Shown: one piece after another, positions 1 to 7,096 of the stretch
Position numbering within the stretch: position 1 is the first letter of the stretch
Layout: each line of letters begins with the position of its first letter
Source: Pseudomonadota bacterium
Lineage (GTDB): Bacteria > Pseudomonadota > Gammaproteobacteria > Burkholderiales > Burkholderiaceae_C
Reading direction: 5' to 3'
Assembly (NCBI GenBank): GCA_023442945.1
Contig: JAEZWW010000081.1
Location: forward strand, 1 to 8,965
DNA length: 8,965 bases
Made by a program: the position numbers and the translations under genes
Notes under the pieces: generated by a model
What the model was told of the DNA's origin: nothing
Seen by the model: only the letters and a program-made list of their open reading frames with translations
The model's database searches: none

Positions 1-508
1 CCGCTGGGCGGCGGTAGCTGGCAGGCAGCTGCGAGGTCTTGGGGTAGCCGGCGGCGTCCAGGTACTGCGTCCATTCCGCGTCCGAAAAGCCCGACAGGCG
101 CTGGCCGCCGATGGTCAGCACTGGCAGGTTGGTGTCGCCCGCGCGGCGCTGCAGGGCTTCGATGTCGTTGTTCGACTCGACCGTTTTCTCGGTGAAGGGC
201 ACACCGCGTTGCACCAGCAGGTTGCGGCCGCTGTTGCAGGGGGCACAGGCGCTGCCGGTGTACAGCGTGACCGGGTAGCGCTGGGCGGTCTGGTTCAGCT
301 GGTAGGGCAGGCCGCCGCTGGCCGGGGCGCCGCTGGTGGCGGCAGGCGCGGCTTCACGGGTGTTGGCCGCTGGCGGCTTGTCGGAATAGATCACCTTCCC
401 GTCGGGGCCGACCGATCGGTACACCTGCGCGTTGGCGGTGCCGGCCAGCAGCGCCATGGCGGCGCAGGCCGCGGCGGACACGAAACGAAGAGAAGACGGG
501 TGCAGCAT
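1..508 (-). CDS. Secreted DUF4124-glutaredoxin domain protein (partial, 3' end outside window)
   Basis: Begins at the ATG read leftward from 508 and stays open for 169 codons to the window edge, so the C-terminus is missing. Residues 1-27 look like a Sec signal peptide: a hydrophobic alanine-rich core ending TANA, with cleavage likely before Q28. Residues 28-46 (QVYRSVGPDGKVIYSDKPP) match the DUF4124 pattern. A low-complexity Ala/Pro/Ser linker follows. From about residue 78 there is a glutaredoxin/thioredoxin-like fold with a CAPC redox motif at 88-91 and a likely cis-proline at P129 (TNLPVLTIGG). It is therefore probably a periplasmic thiol-disulfide protein; its substrate is unknown. An AGGAG ribosome site (519-523) lies 10 nt before the ATG and supports this start. 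It follows prlC after only 76 nt with no terminator visible, so co-transcription is likely. The domain assignment is firm; the function is inferred. Confidence 0.85.
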   Translation of the reverse strand, partial: MLHPSSLRFVSAAACAAMALLAGTANAQVYRSVGPDGKVIYSDKPPAANTREAAPAATSGAPASGGLPYQLNQTAQRYPVTLYTGSACAPCNSGRNLLVQRGVPFTEKTVESNNDIEALQRRAGDTNLPVLTIGGQRLSGFSDAEWTQYLDAAGYPKTSQLPASYRRPA

Positions 509-584
509 CGGGCAGTGACTCCTGTCGAAAACTGTGATCAAAGCGCGCGCGACGGCTGTCGCACGCAAAAACAACGCCAATCAA

Positions 585-2633
585 TCAGGCCATGCCTTGG
601 TGGCGCAGCAGGGCGTCCAGCGAGGGCTCACGCCCGCGGAACGCCTTGAACGATTCCATGGCCGGGCGACTGCCGCCCGCTTCCAGAATGGCTTGGCGGT
701 ATTTTCGCCCGGTTTCCACGTTGGGCGAGCCATCGGGGTGGGCAGATTCCTCAAAAGCGGCGTACGCGTCAGCGCTCAGCACCTCGGCCCACTTGTAGCT
801 GTAGTAGCCCGCGGCGTAACCGCCGGCGAAGATGTGGCTGAAGGTGTTGGCCATGCGGTTGAAGGCCGGCGGGTGGATCACCGCCACCTCGTCGCGCACT
901 TCTTCCAGCAGCTTCTGGAAGTCGGCGGCGCGGCTGGGTTCGGTGTGCAGCCGCATGTCGAACAGTGAGAACTCGATCTGGCGCACCGTTTGCATGCCGG
1001 CCTGGTAGTTCTTGGCGGCGGTCATCTTGTCGAACAGCGCGCGCGGCAGCGGCTCGCCGGTGTCGACATGGGCCGTCATGTGGCGCAGCACGTCCCATTC
1101 CCAGCAGAAGTTCTCCATGAACTGGCTGGGCAATTCGACCGCGTCCCATTCCACGCCGCTGATGCCGGACACGTCGTGCTCGTTCACCTGCGTCAGCATG
1201 TGGTGCAGGCCGTGGCCGAACTCATGGAACAGCGTGGTGACGTCGTCGTGGGTCAAGAGCGGCGGCTTGCCGTTCACGCCTTCGGCGAAGTTGCAGACCA
1301 GCTGCGCGACGGGCGTTTGCAGCGCGCCCGTGTCGGGACGCAGCCAGCGCGCGCGCACGTCGTCCATCCAGGCGCCGCCGCGCTTGCCGGCGCGCGCGCC
1401 GGGGTCGAGGTAGAACTGGCCCAGCAACTGGCCGCCGCGCTCGATGCGGTAAAACTCGACGGACGGGTGCCAGGTCGGCGCGCTGTCCTTGCGGATGGCC
1501 ACTTCAAACAGCGTCTCAACAATCTTGAACAGGCCCGCCAGCACTTTGGGCGCCGGGAAGTACTGCTTGACCTCCTGCTCGCTGAAGGCGTAGCGCGCTT
1601 CCTTCAGGTGCTCGCCAACATAGGCCCAGTCCCAGGCCTGCGGGTCGTTCAGCTGCAGCTTCTCGGCCGCGTAGGCGCGCAGATCGTTCAGGTCGCGCTC
1701 GGCAAAGGGCTTGGCCTTGGTCGCCAGGTTGCGCAGGAAGTCGATCACCTGCTTGGGCGATTCGGCCATCTTGGGCACCAGGGACACTTCGCCGAAGTTG
1801 GCGTAGCCCAGCAGTTGCGCCTCTTCCTGGCGCAGAGCCAGGATTTCGCGTATCACGGGCGTGTTGTCGTACTTGACCGCATCGCCGTCAGCGAAGTCGG
1901 ACGCGCGCGTGACGTAGGCGCGGTACAGGCGCTCGCGCAGTGGGCGGTGCGTGCCGAACTGCATCGCCGGCAGGTAGCTGGGCAGCTTCAGCGTCAGCTT
2001 GTAGCCGGACTGGCCATCGGCTTCGGCGGCGGCCTTGGCGGCAGCGCGCACGTCGTCCGGGATGCCGGCGACTTCTTCCTCGCTGGCGTAGTAGGCGTAG
2101 CCGTCGGTGGCGTCCAGCGCGTTTTCGCTGAACTTCTGGCCCAGCTCGGCCGCGCGGGCCTGGATCTCGGCAAAGCGCTCCTTCGCCGCACCTTGCAACT
2201 CGGCCCCGCCCAGCACAAAGCCGCGCAGCGCGTTGGTGCGGGCCTGGCGCTGCTCGTCGTTCAGGCTGGCCGGGTCGATGGCCTTGTACTTCGCGTACAG
2301 GCGCTCGTCGCACCCGAGGCGGGTGTAGAACTCGGTGACCTTGGGCAGGGCGGCGTTGTAGGCAGCACGCAGCTCCGGCGTGTCGGCCACCGCGTTCAGG
2401 TGGCTGACGGCGCCCCACGCGCGGCCCAGGCGTTCGGTCGCGACGTCCAGCGTGCGCGCCAGCGTGGACCAATCGGCGGGAAAGGCCGGCTGCGTGACCT
2501 CGGTCAGCGCGGCTTCGGCGCCGGCCAGCAGCGTGTCGACGGCGGGGCCCACGTGCTCGGGCCGGATCTGGTCAAACAAGGGCAGGCCGGAGAAGTCCAG
2601 CAGCGGATTGGGGGCGAGGGCAGGGGCGTTCAT
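585..2633 (-). CDS. prlC: Oligopeptidase A, M3-family zinc metallopeptidase
   Basis: A 682-residue cytosolic zinc endopeptidase of the thimet oligopeptidase family (M3). It degrades short peptides, including cleaved signal peptides and proteolysis products. The HEXXH zinc motif is intact as HEFGH at residues 470-474, within TTLFHEFGHGLHHML. The third zinc ligand is E500 in DAVELPSQFMENF, 30 residues after the first histidine, as in the family. The C-terminal tyrosine-rich substrate segment is present as GGYAAGYYSYKW around 604-615. The length is normal and there is no signal peptide or membrane segment. The start at 2633 lacks a strong Shine-Dalgarno sequence (upstream reads TAAAGCCC), but it gives the N-terminus expected for the family (NPLLDFSGLPLFDQIRPEHV). 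It lies 164 nt downstream of folD and 76 nt upstream of the DUF4124-glutaredoxin gene. All catalytic residues checked are present. Confidence 0.96.
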   Translation of the reverse strand: MNAPALAPNPLLDFSGLPLFDQIRPEHVGPAVDTLLAGAEAALTEVTQPAFPADWSTLARTLDVATERLGRAWGAVSHLNAVADTPELRAAYNAALPKVTEFYTRLGCDERLYAKYKAIDPASLNDEQRQARTNALRGFVLGGAELQGAAKERFAEIQARAAELGQKFSENALDATDGYAYYASEEEVAGIPDDVRAAAKAAAEADGQSGYKLTLKLPSYLPAMQFGTHRPLRERLYRAYVTRASDFADGDAVKYDNTPVIREILALRQEEAQLLGYANFGEVSLVPKMAESPKQVIDFLRNLATKAKPFAERDLNDLRAYAAEKLQLNDPQAWDWAYVGEHLKEARYAFSEQEVKQYFPAPKVLAGLFKIVETLFEVAIRKDSAPTWHPSVEFYRIERGGQLLGQFYLDPGARAGKRGGAWMDDVRARWLRPDTGALQTPVAQLVCNFAEGVNGKPPLLTHDDVTTLFHEFGHGLHHMLTQVNEHDVSGISGVEWDAVELPSQFMENFCWEWDVLRHMTAHVDTGEPLPRALFDKMTAAKNYQAGMQTVRQIEFSLFDMRLHTEPSRAADFQKLLEEVRDEVAVIHPPAFNRMANTFSHIFAGGYAAGYYSYKWAEVLSADAYAAFEESAHPDGSPNVETGRKYRQAILEAGGSRPAMESFKAFRGREPSLDALLRHQGMA

Positions 2634-2733
2634 GGGCTTTAGCGTGGGGGCATGGGCCGGGGTTTCAAGACGGGAGCGGGTTGGCAGATGGGGCGATTGT
2701 TCAAGCCAAATATGACGTTGGCCCTACAACCAC

Positions 2734-2762
2734 CTGCGCGGGCAGCTACCAAAAACGGAGTA
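2734..2762 (+). repeat. Copy 1 of 29-bp direct repeat flanking folD
   Basis: This 29-bp stretch in the folD-prlC gap matches 3698-3726 in the same orientation with three mismatches (positions 2749, 2756 and 2757). The first 15 bases, CTGCGCGGGCAGCTA, are identical in both copies. The copies are 964 bp apart and bracket folD. From memory, AGCTATCAAAAA-type sequences are common intergenic hairpin elements in Comamonadaceae; this copy looks like a diverged member. The match is seen directly, while the family assignment is recollection. Confidence 0.7.
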
Positions 2763-2771
2763 TTTGGTAGC
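2745..2771. repeat. 9-bp perfect inverted repeat (hairpin) in the folD-prlC gap
   Basis: GCTACCAAA (2745-2753) and TTTGGTAGC (2763-2771) form a perfect 9-bp stem with a 9-nt loop. It partly overlaps repeat copy 1. No T-run follows the stem on either strand, so it is not a canonical intrinsic terminator. It could stabilise the folD mRNA 3' end, weakly attenuate read-through into prlC, or simply be part of the dispersed repeat. The rest of the 2634-2797 gap shows only a weak 5-bp hairpin (2782-2794) just after the folD stop, and no convincing promoter. Confidence 0.65.
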
Positions 2772-2797
2772 GGCAGACAAGGGGTGCGGCACCCGCA

Positions 2798-3652
2798 TCA
2801 AGCCGGGTTGGCGCGCTCGGCCGCTTCCAGCGTGTTGACCAGCAGCATGGCGCGCGTCATCGGGCCGACGCCGCCGGGCACGGGCGTGATCCAGCTGGCG
2901 ACTTCTTTGACGCCGTCAAAGTCGACGTCGCCGCACAGCTTGCCTTCGTCGTTGCGGTTCATGCCCACGTCGATCACCACGGCGCCGGGTTTGACCATGT
3001 CGGCCGTCAGCACATTCCGTTTGCCGACGGCAGCGACGATGACGTCGGCTTGCAGCGTGTGCGCTTTCAAATCGCGCGTGCCGCTGTGGCAGACGGTGAC
3101 GGTGGCGTTTTTCTGCAGCAGCAGCAGCGCCATCGGCTTACCGACGATGTTGCTGCGGCCCAGCACCACGGCGTTCTTGCCCTTCAGGTCGACGCCGACC
3201 GATTCCAGCATCTTGATGCAGCCGTAGGGCGTGCATGACACAAAGCCGGGCTGGCCGACCATCAGCGCGCCGGCGTTGGCGACGTGAAAGCCGTCCACAT
3301 CCTTGTGCGGGGCGATGGCTTCGATCACGCGCTGCGCGTTCATGTGCGCGGGCAGGGGCAGCTGCACCAGGATGCCGTGCACCTTGGCGTCGGCGTTCAG
3401 CGCGCGGATGCGCTCGAGCAGGGCGTCTTCCGTCGTGTCGGCCGGCAGCCGGTCCAGCGTGGCCTGCAGGCCGGTCTGTTCGCTGTCGGCGACCTTGTGC
3501 TTGACGTAGACCTGGCTGGCCGGGTCGTCGCCCACCAGCACGATGGCCAGGTGCGGCTGGACGCCGCGCGCCTTCAGGCGGGCGACGCGGTCGACCACCT
3601 CGGCACGCACCTGGCGCGCCAAGGCGTTGCCGTCGATGAGCTGTGCGGTCAT
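2798..3652 (-). CDS. folD: Bifunctional methylene-THF dehydrogenase / methenyl-THF cyclohydrolase
   Basis: A 284-residue cytosolic enzyme of one-carbon metabolism. It oxidises 5,10-methylene-THF to 5,10-methenyl-THF with NADP and hydrolyses that to 10-formyl-THF for purine and formyl-Met-tRNA synthesis. The catalytic segment contains Y49 and K53 (SQVYVKHK), aligning with Y50 and K54 of E. coli FolD, and D120 in KDVDGFH. The folate-site motifs VQLPLP (96-101) and CTPYG (140-144) are present. The dinucleotide-binding stretch is VVLGRSNIVGKPM (162-174), and the signature ITPVPGGVGPMT is at 255-266. Length is typical. The start at 3652 has an AAGG ribosome site (3661-3664) 8 nt upstream. It is separated from the response regulator by a terminator-like structure, so it may have its own promoter, although none stands out. 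A 29-bp repeat lies on each side. Confidence 0.97.
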   Translation of the reverse strand: MTAQLIDGNALARQVRAEVVDRVARLKARGVQPHLAIVLVGDDPASQVYVKHKVADSEQTGLQATLDRLPADTTEDALLERIRALNADAKVHGILVQLPLPAHMNAQRVIEAIAPHKDVDGFHVANAGALMVGQPGFVSCTPYGCIKMLESVGVDLKGKNAVVLGRSNIVGKPMALLLLQKNATVTVCHSGTRDLKAHTLQADVIVAAVGKRNVLTADMVKPGAVVIDVGMNRNDEGKLCGDVDFDGVKEVASWITPVPGGVGPMTRAMLLVNTLEAAERANPA

Positions 3653-3680
3653 GAACGATGCCTTATGAATGAAAAAGACC

Positions 3681-3707
3681 GCCAGCGCTAGATAGATCTG
3701 CGCGGGC
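3681..3707. repeat. Imperfect hairpin in the folD 5' leader region
   Basis: GCCAGCGC (3681-3688) pairs with GCGCGGGC (3700-3707) with one mismatch, giving an 8-bp stem and an 11-nt loop. It lies 29 nt before the folD start codon and runs into repeat copy 2. Together, 3671-3720 resembles, from memory, the dispersed intergenic repeat of Comamonadaceae in which an AGCGCT-type stem sits between A-rich ends. No U-run adjoins it towards folD, so it is not an obvious terminator. Confidence 0.5.
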
Positions 3708-3726
3708 AGCTATCAAAAAAAGAGTA
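3698..3726 (+). repeat. Copy 2 of 29-bp direct repeat flanking folD
   Basis: Matches 2734-2762 with three mismatches (3713, 3720, 3721), in direct orientation, upstream of folD. Its seven consecutive A residues (3715-3721) become the U-run of the probable terminator when transcribed on the minus strand. Unlike copy 1, it lacks the downstream half of the 9-bp inverted repeat, so the two copies have diverged in their possible structures. Confidence 0.7.
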
Positions 3727-3762
3727 AACGCCCTGAAGTGACAAGGGCGCCCGCAGGCGCCC
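3715..3762 (-). terminator. Probable intrinsic terminator after the response regulator, with two overlapping hairpins
   Basis: Read on the minus strand just after the regulator stop, the first hairpin is a perfect 7-bp GC stem, GGGCGCC-TGCG-GGCGCCC (3762-3745). The second stem is CGCCCT (3749-3744) pairing with AGGGCG (3734-3729) across a 9-nt loop. TTTACTCTTTTTTT (3728-3715) follows directly. The second hairpin plus U-run fits a rho-independent terminator. The stems share 3745-3749, so they cannot form fully at the same time. The arrangement probably separates the two-component operon from folD. Efficiency and direction are inferred. Confidence 0.6.
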
Positions 3763-3769
3763 CGTACCG

Positions 3770-4399
3770 TCAACCAGCGCGCGCTGGCGTTTGCTTGAGG
3801 GCGATCTTGAGCAGGTCAGCGACCGTGTTGGCGCCCAGCTTTTCCATGATGTTGGCGCGGTGCGCCTCCACCGTCTTGATGCTGATGCCCAGGTCGTCGG
3901 CGATCTGCTTGTTCAAGCGGCCGGCGACGATGCGCTCCAGCACCTGCGCTTCGCGGCCCGTGAGCTTGGCCAGCAGCGCGTCGCGGCTGGCGGTCTGCTG
4001 CTGTTCGGAGAAATTGCTGCGGGCTTGTTCGAGCATGCGCTCGACCAGCGAGATCAGCTGCTCTTCCTTGAACGGCTTCTGGATAAAGTCCAGCGCGCCT
4101 TTCTTCATCGTGTCCACGGCCAGCGGGATGTCGCCGTGGCCGGTGATGATGGCGATCGGCAGAGGCGAGCCGCGCTCGACCAGGCGGTCTTGCAGCTCCA
4201 GGCCGCTCATGCCGTTCATACGGATGTCGACGATCATGCAGGCCACTTCGCGCGGGTCGTAGCGGGCCAGAAAGGTTTCGGCCGACTCAAAACAGCGCAC
4301 GCGGAAATCCTGGCCTTCCAGCAGCCACTGGACCGAATCACGGACCGCTTCGTCGTCATCGACCACGTACACCGTGCCGCGCTTGGGAATCAAACTCAT
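3770..4399 (-). CDS. FixJ/NarL-family two-component response regulator
   Basis: A 209-residue cytosolic regulator. The receiver domain (about 8-121) has the acidic pocket D14-D16, phosphoacceptor D58 (MIVDIRM), T86 (IITGHGD) and K108 (QKPF), so it should be phosphorylatable. A short Gln-rich linker leads to a LuxR-type helix-turn-helix (about 146-190; LTGREAQVLERIVAG, then ISIKTVEAHRANIMEKLG), so it should bind DNA. The receiver resembles FixJ/TtrR-type regulators more than NarL. The start at 4399 overlaps the kinase stop as ATGA (4396-4399). A GAAGG ribosome site (4407-4411) sits 7 nt upstream inside the kinase gene, so translation is probably coupled. A terminator-like structure follows the stop. 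The partner is clearly the adjacent kinase. Candidate targets are its own operon and divergent aceE, based only on position and the palindromes at 6988-7079. Confidence 0.93.
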   Translation of the reverse strand: MSLIPKRGTVYVVDDDEAVRDSVQWLLEGQDFRVRCFESAETFLARYDPREVACMIVDIRMNGMSGLELQDRLVERGSPLPIAIITGHGDIPLAVDTMKKGALDFIQKPFKEEQLISLVERMLEQARSNFSEQQQTASRDALLAKLTGREAQVLERIVAGRLNKQIADDLGISIKTVEAHRANIMEKLGANTVADLLKIALKQTPARAG

Positions 4400-6918
4400 G
4401 CAACAACCTTCGCTTCGGACTTCTCAGGAAAGCTGTCGTGCGCCGGACCCACCGGGATCCAAAATGTGAAACGACAGCCCACAACGTCGCCGGAATTGTA
4501 GAGGTTCTCCGCCTGGATCCGGCCCTGGTGCGACTCGACGATGGAACGGCACAGGTTCAGGCCAATCCCCAGGCCCTCGTTCTTGGTGGAGAAGAAGGCT
4601 TCAAACAGGCGCGCCAACACCTCCTGCGCGAGGCCCTGGCCCTGGTCGGTGACGCGAAACTCGACCACCGGCATGCCGTCGATATCGCGCTGCTCGACCG
4701 TCAGCTCGACCGTGCGCTGCGCCGGCGGGCGTTGGGCGACGTCGATCGATTCGGCGCCGTTCTTGATCAGGTTGATCAGTGCCTGCTCGATCAGGATCGG
4801 GTCGACGAACAGGGCCGGCAGGCGCGGCGCAATGCGGTGCACCAGACGCACCTGGCGGCGGCGCAGCTCGATCTCGGCCAGCTCGATCACCTGTTCCATC
4901 ATGGCGCCGACCTCGGCCCATTCGCGCTTGGGCTCGCTGCGCTTGACGAAGCTGCGGATGTGCTGGATGACCTGACCCGCGCGCTGCGCCTGGCGCGCAG
5001 TCTTGTCCAGCGCGCCCAGCAGGTCTTCCTGCGTGATGGCGCCGCCTTTGATGCGCGAGATCATGCCGGTGCAGTAGTTGCTGATGGCGGTGAGCGGCTG
5101 GTTCAGCTCGTGCGCGACGCTGGACGCCATCTCGCCCATGGTGATCAGGCGGCTGGCGGTCTGCGCGCGCTCGGCTTGCGCGGCGGCCAGCTCTTCGGCC
5201 TGGCGGCGCGCGGTGATGTCGGTGGCGATCACCATCTGCGCCAAGCGGCCGTCCACCCAGTTCAGGTAGCGCGAGCGCACTTCCAGCCATTTGTCCAGGC
5301 GCTCGATGTAGATCTCGGCGTGCTCGGCCAGCGGCGTGGCGGCGAGGCTTTCCAGCGGCAGGCCGGCAAAGGAATCCACCGCATCCAGGCTTTCGTCGCT
5401 GACCTGGGTTTCGGGCGTGCCCGCACGCACCACCAGCTGCATGTGCCCGCCCGTGGTGCCGCCGAACCACTGGCGGTACAGCTTGTTGGCGAACAGCAGT
5501 TCCTCGCTGCCCAGCGGTGCTACGGAAACGGAAGCGTCCAGCGCTTCCAGGACGGTGGTGAAACGCTCGTAGGACGCCGACAGCTGGCGGCGCACGCGGT
5601 TGGGCTCGGTGATGTCGGTCATCGACGCCATCCAGCCGGTCTGGCGGTTGCTGGCGTCGATCAGCGGGGAGACGTACAGGCGCGCGTCGAAGACCGAGCC
5701 ATCCTTGCGCTTGACGCGCATCTGAAAGCCGGAGGGGTCGGACGCACCAGCCAGCTCTTCGGTCAGGCGCGTGACCAGCACTTCATGGTCCTCGTCGGGC
5801 CAGTAGGGGAAGGGCTCGGACTGGCCCAGCAGTTCTTCCTCCGTCCAGCCGGTCATCTGGCAGAACGCCGGGTTGACATAAATGATGCGGCCGTCCAGAT
5901 CGAGCGCGCGCATGCCGGTCAGCATGGAGTTTTCCATGGCGCGGCGGAAGGTGGTTTCGGCCTGCAGCGCTTGCTGCGCTTCCTGGCGGCGCTGCGACTG
6001 GCGCCAGTTGGCGATCAGCATCCAGGCCGTCATCGCGGCCAGCACCGCGACCAGCCAGAACAAGGTGCCGCCCACCACGTTTTGCGACGTGCGCCAGGCC
6101 TGTGCGCGCAGCACCAGACCGTTGCCGACGGGCGAGACCGGGATCTCGAATTCGTTGACCTTGAACGACCACGGCATCATGTCCGGCAGGCGTTCGCGCT
6201 CGGGGATGCTCTGGCCTGTCAGCAACTGGCCTTTGCCATCCAACAGGGCGACGGCGTACTTGGCCAGGATCTCCGAGGGCACGCCGTAGCGCAGCAACCC
6301 GTCGACCGAATATTCAACCAGCAATTCGCCCGCGTACTGGCCCTTGGCCGTGAGCGGCATGTGGAACTGCAGCACCGGGTCGGTGTCCTTGGCAGCGATC
6401 GGCTGGGCGTAGACCGGCTGCATCAGGTCGCGCGCCAGGTCGTAGCCGGTCAGCGTGTCGCTGGGTGTCAGAACGCCTTGCGACAGCCAGTCGCGCGGCA
6501 TCATCAGGCTGGGCGAGCTTTCACCGCGCAGCACGCGGCGGTGTTCGTCGATCCAGTGGATGGCCAGCAACTCGGGGTTTTGCGCAACCAGGGCTTCGGC
6601 GCGCGAGGCGAATTGCTCGGCGTCGACATCGCGGTTGGAGATGTCGCGCGCCAGTCGCATCATTTGCTCCTGCCGCTCGATCAGGCGCAGGCGCAGGCGC
6701 TGCTGGGCGTATTCAACGTCGCGTTTGACCGCTTCCTGCTCGCGGCGGACCTCTTCCACCCGCAAGTACCAGAAGGCGGCAGCGATGGCCGCCAGAAACA
6801 GCAGTACCGCGGCCAAGGGCGCCAAGTGCGCCAGGCGCTGCGTGAGCGTGGCGCGAAGCCGTCGCCACCACGGCATCGGCGTGCCCGTGGTGTTGTCGAC
6901 CGAGGGGATGGTGAACAT
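4396..6918 (-). CDS. Membrane PAS-domain sensor histidine kinase
   Basis: An 840-residue inner-membrane kinase. A basic N-terminus (WWRRLRATLTQR) precedes membrane segment 1 (about 33-51). A periplasmic region of about 230 residues follows, perhaps CACHE/CHASE-like but not recognised with certainty. Membrane segment 2 is at about 285-303, then a short helix. The first PAS domain spans about 322-440, with the PAC-type end GWMASMTDITEPNR. A second, diverged PAS-like segment spans about 450-570, ending VIATDITARRQAEEL. The kinase core has H603 in VAHELNQPLTAISNY (HisKA, FixL/DctB type), the N box NLIKNGAES (716-724), DQGQG (758-762), FEAFFSTK (772-779) and GLGIGL (782-787). All ATP-binding motifs look intact, so it should be active. 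The signal is unknown. The start at 6918 has a weak ribosome site; M15 (6876) is an alternative. It overlaps the response regulator by 4 nt and diverges from aceE. Confidence 0.93.
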   Translation of the reverse strand: MFTIPSVDNTTGTPMPWWRRLRATLTQRLAHLAPLAAVLLFLAAIAAAFWYLRVEEVRREQEAVKRDVEYAQQRLRLRLIERQEQMMRLARDISNRDVDAEQFASRAEALVAQNPELLAIHWIDEHRRVLRGESSPSLMMPRDWLSQGVLTPSDTLTGYDLARDLMQPVYAQPIAAKDTDPVLQFHMPLTAKGQYAGELLVEYSVDGLLRYGVPSEILAKYAVALLDGKGQLLTGQSIPERERLPDMMPWSFKVNEFEIPVSPVGNGLVLRAQAWRTSQNVVGGTLFWLVAVLAAMTAWMLIANWRQSQRRQEAQQALQAETTFRRAMENSMLTGMRALDLDGRIIYVNPAFCQMTGWTEEELLGQSEPFPYWPDEDHEVLVTRLTEELAGASDPSGFQMRVKRKDGSVFDARLYVSPLIDASNRQTGWMASMTDITEPNRVRRQLSASYERFTTVLEALDASVSVAPLGSEELLFANKLYRQWFGGTTGGHMQLVVRAGTPETQVSDESLDAVDSFAGLPLESLAATPLAEHAEIYIERLDKWLEVRSRYLNWVDGRLAQMVIATDITARRQAEELAAAQAERAQTASRLITMGEMASSVAHELNQPLTAISNYCTGMISRIKGGAITQEDLLGALDKTARQAQRAGQVIQHIRSFVKRSEPKREWAEVGAMMEQVIELAEIELRRRQVRLVHRIAPRLPALFVDPILIEQALINLIKNGAESIDVAQRPPAQRTVELTVEQRDIDGMPVVEFRVTDQGQGLAQEVLARLFEAFFSTKNEGLGIGLNLCRSIVESHQGRIQAENLYNSGDVVGCRFTFWIPVGPAHDSFPEKSEAKVVA

Positions 6919-6987
6919 GGAACCCGCCAGTTTAGAGCAGGAAGATCAACCGACGAGAGATGGCCGGTGGAGTCCCTTTCTTGCCGC

Positions 6988-7079
6988 ATGAAATTTCATA
7001 TTATGAATATAAAAATCAGTATTTGGAATTTTGAAGGGATTCATGTAATGATCCGGTCTTCGTACACAATGAACTTCAA
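6988..7079. promoter_or_regulatory. Cluster of ATGAA/TTCAT half-sites forming operator-like palindromes
   Basis: Exact pentamers occur at 6988 (ATGAA), 6995 (TTCAT), 7003 (ATGAA), 7040 (TTCAT) and 7069 (ATGAA). They make a perfect 12-bp palindrome, ATGAAATTTCAT (6988-6999). They also make an overlapping TTCAT-ATT-ATGAA (6995-7007), a near copy with the same 3-bp spacer, TTCAT-GTA-ATGAT (7040-7052), and TGAA-C-TTCA (7070-7078). The centres of the two N3 sites are 45 bp apart. This looks like binding sites for a dimeric regulator; the adjacent response regulator is the obvious candidate but unproven. Confidence 0.5.
7007..7035 (-). promoter_or_regulatory. Possible sigma-70 promoter for the sensor-regulator operon
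   Basis: On the minus strand, TTCAAA (7035-7030) and TTATAT (7012-7007) are separated by 17 bp, giving moderate -35 and -10 matches in the correct direction for the kinase gene, about 90 bp before its start. The -10 element touches the palindrome at 6995-7007, so a bound regulator could directly affect initiation. AT-rich DNA gives such matches by chance, so confidence is low. Confidence 0.3.
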
Positions 7080-7090
7080 CAACGGTAGAC

Positions 7091-7096
7091 AAGGAG
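7091..7096 (+). promoter_or_regulatory. aceE: Strong ribosome binding site for aceE
   Basis: AAGGAG lies 9 nt before the ATG at 7106. It is the best Shine-Dalgarno match in the window, which fixes the aceE start and suits a highly translated central-metabolism gene. Confidence 0.85.

Noticed and set aside
354..584. Short minus-strand open frame overlapping the start of the glutaredoxin gene
   Set aside because: It is in a different frame from the signal peptide-DUF4124-CAPC reading frame that starts at 508, which has a ribosome site and recognisable domains.
990..2642. 550-codon open frame antisense to prlC
   Set aside because: It mirrors the third-position GC bias of prlC, has no domain, and ends just past the prlC start as a shadow frame would.
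2745..2771. Intrinsic terminator between folD and prlC
   Set aside because: The 9-bp stem is perfect, but no T-run follows it on either strand, so it was kept as an inverted repeat rather than called a terminator.
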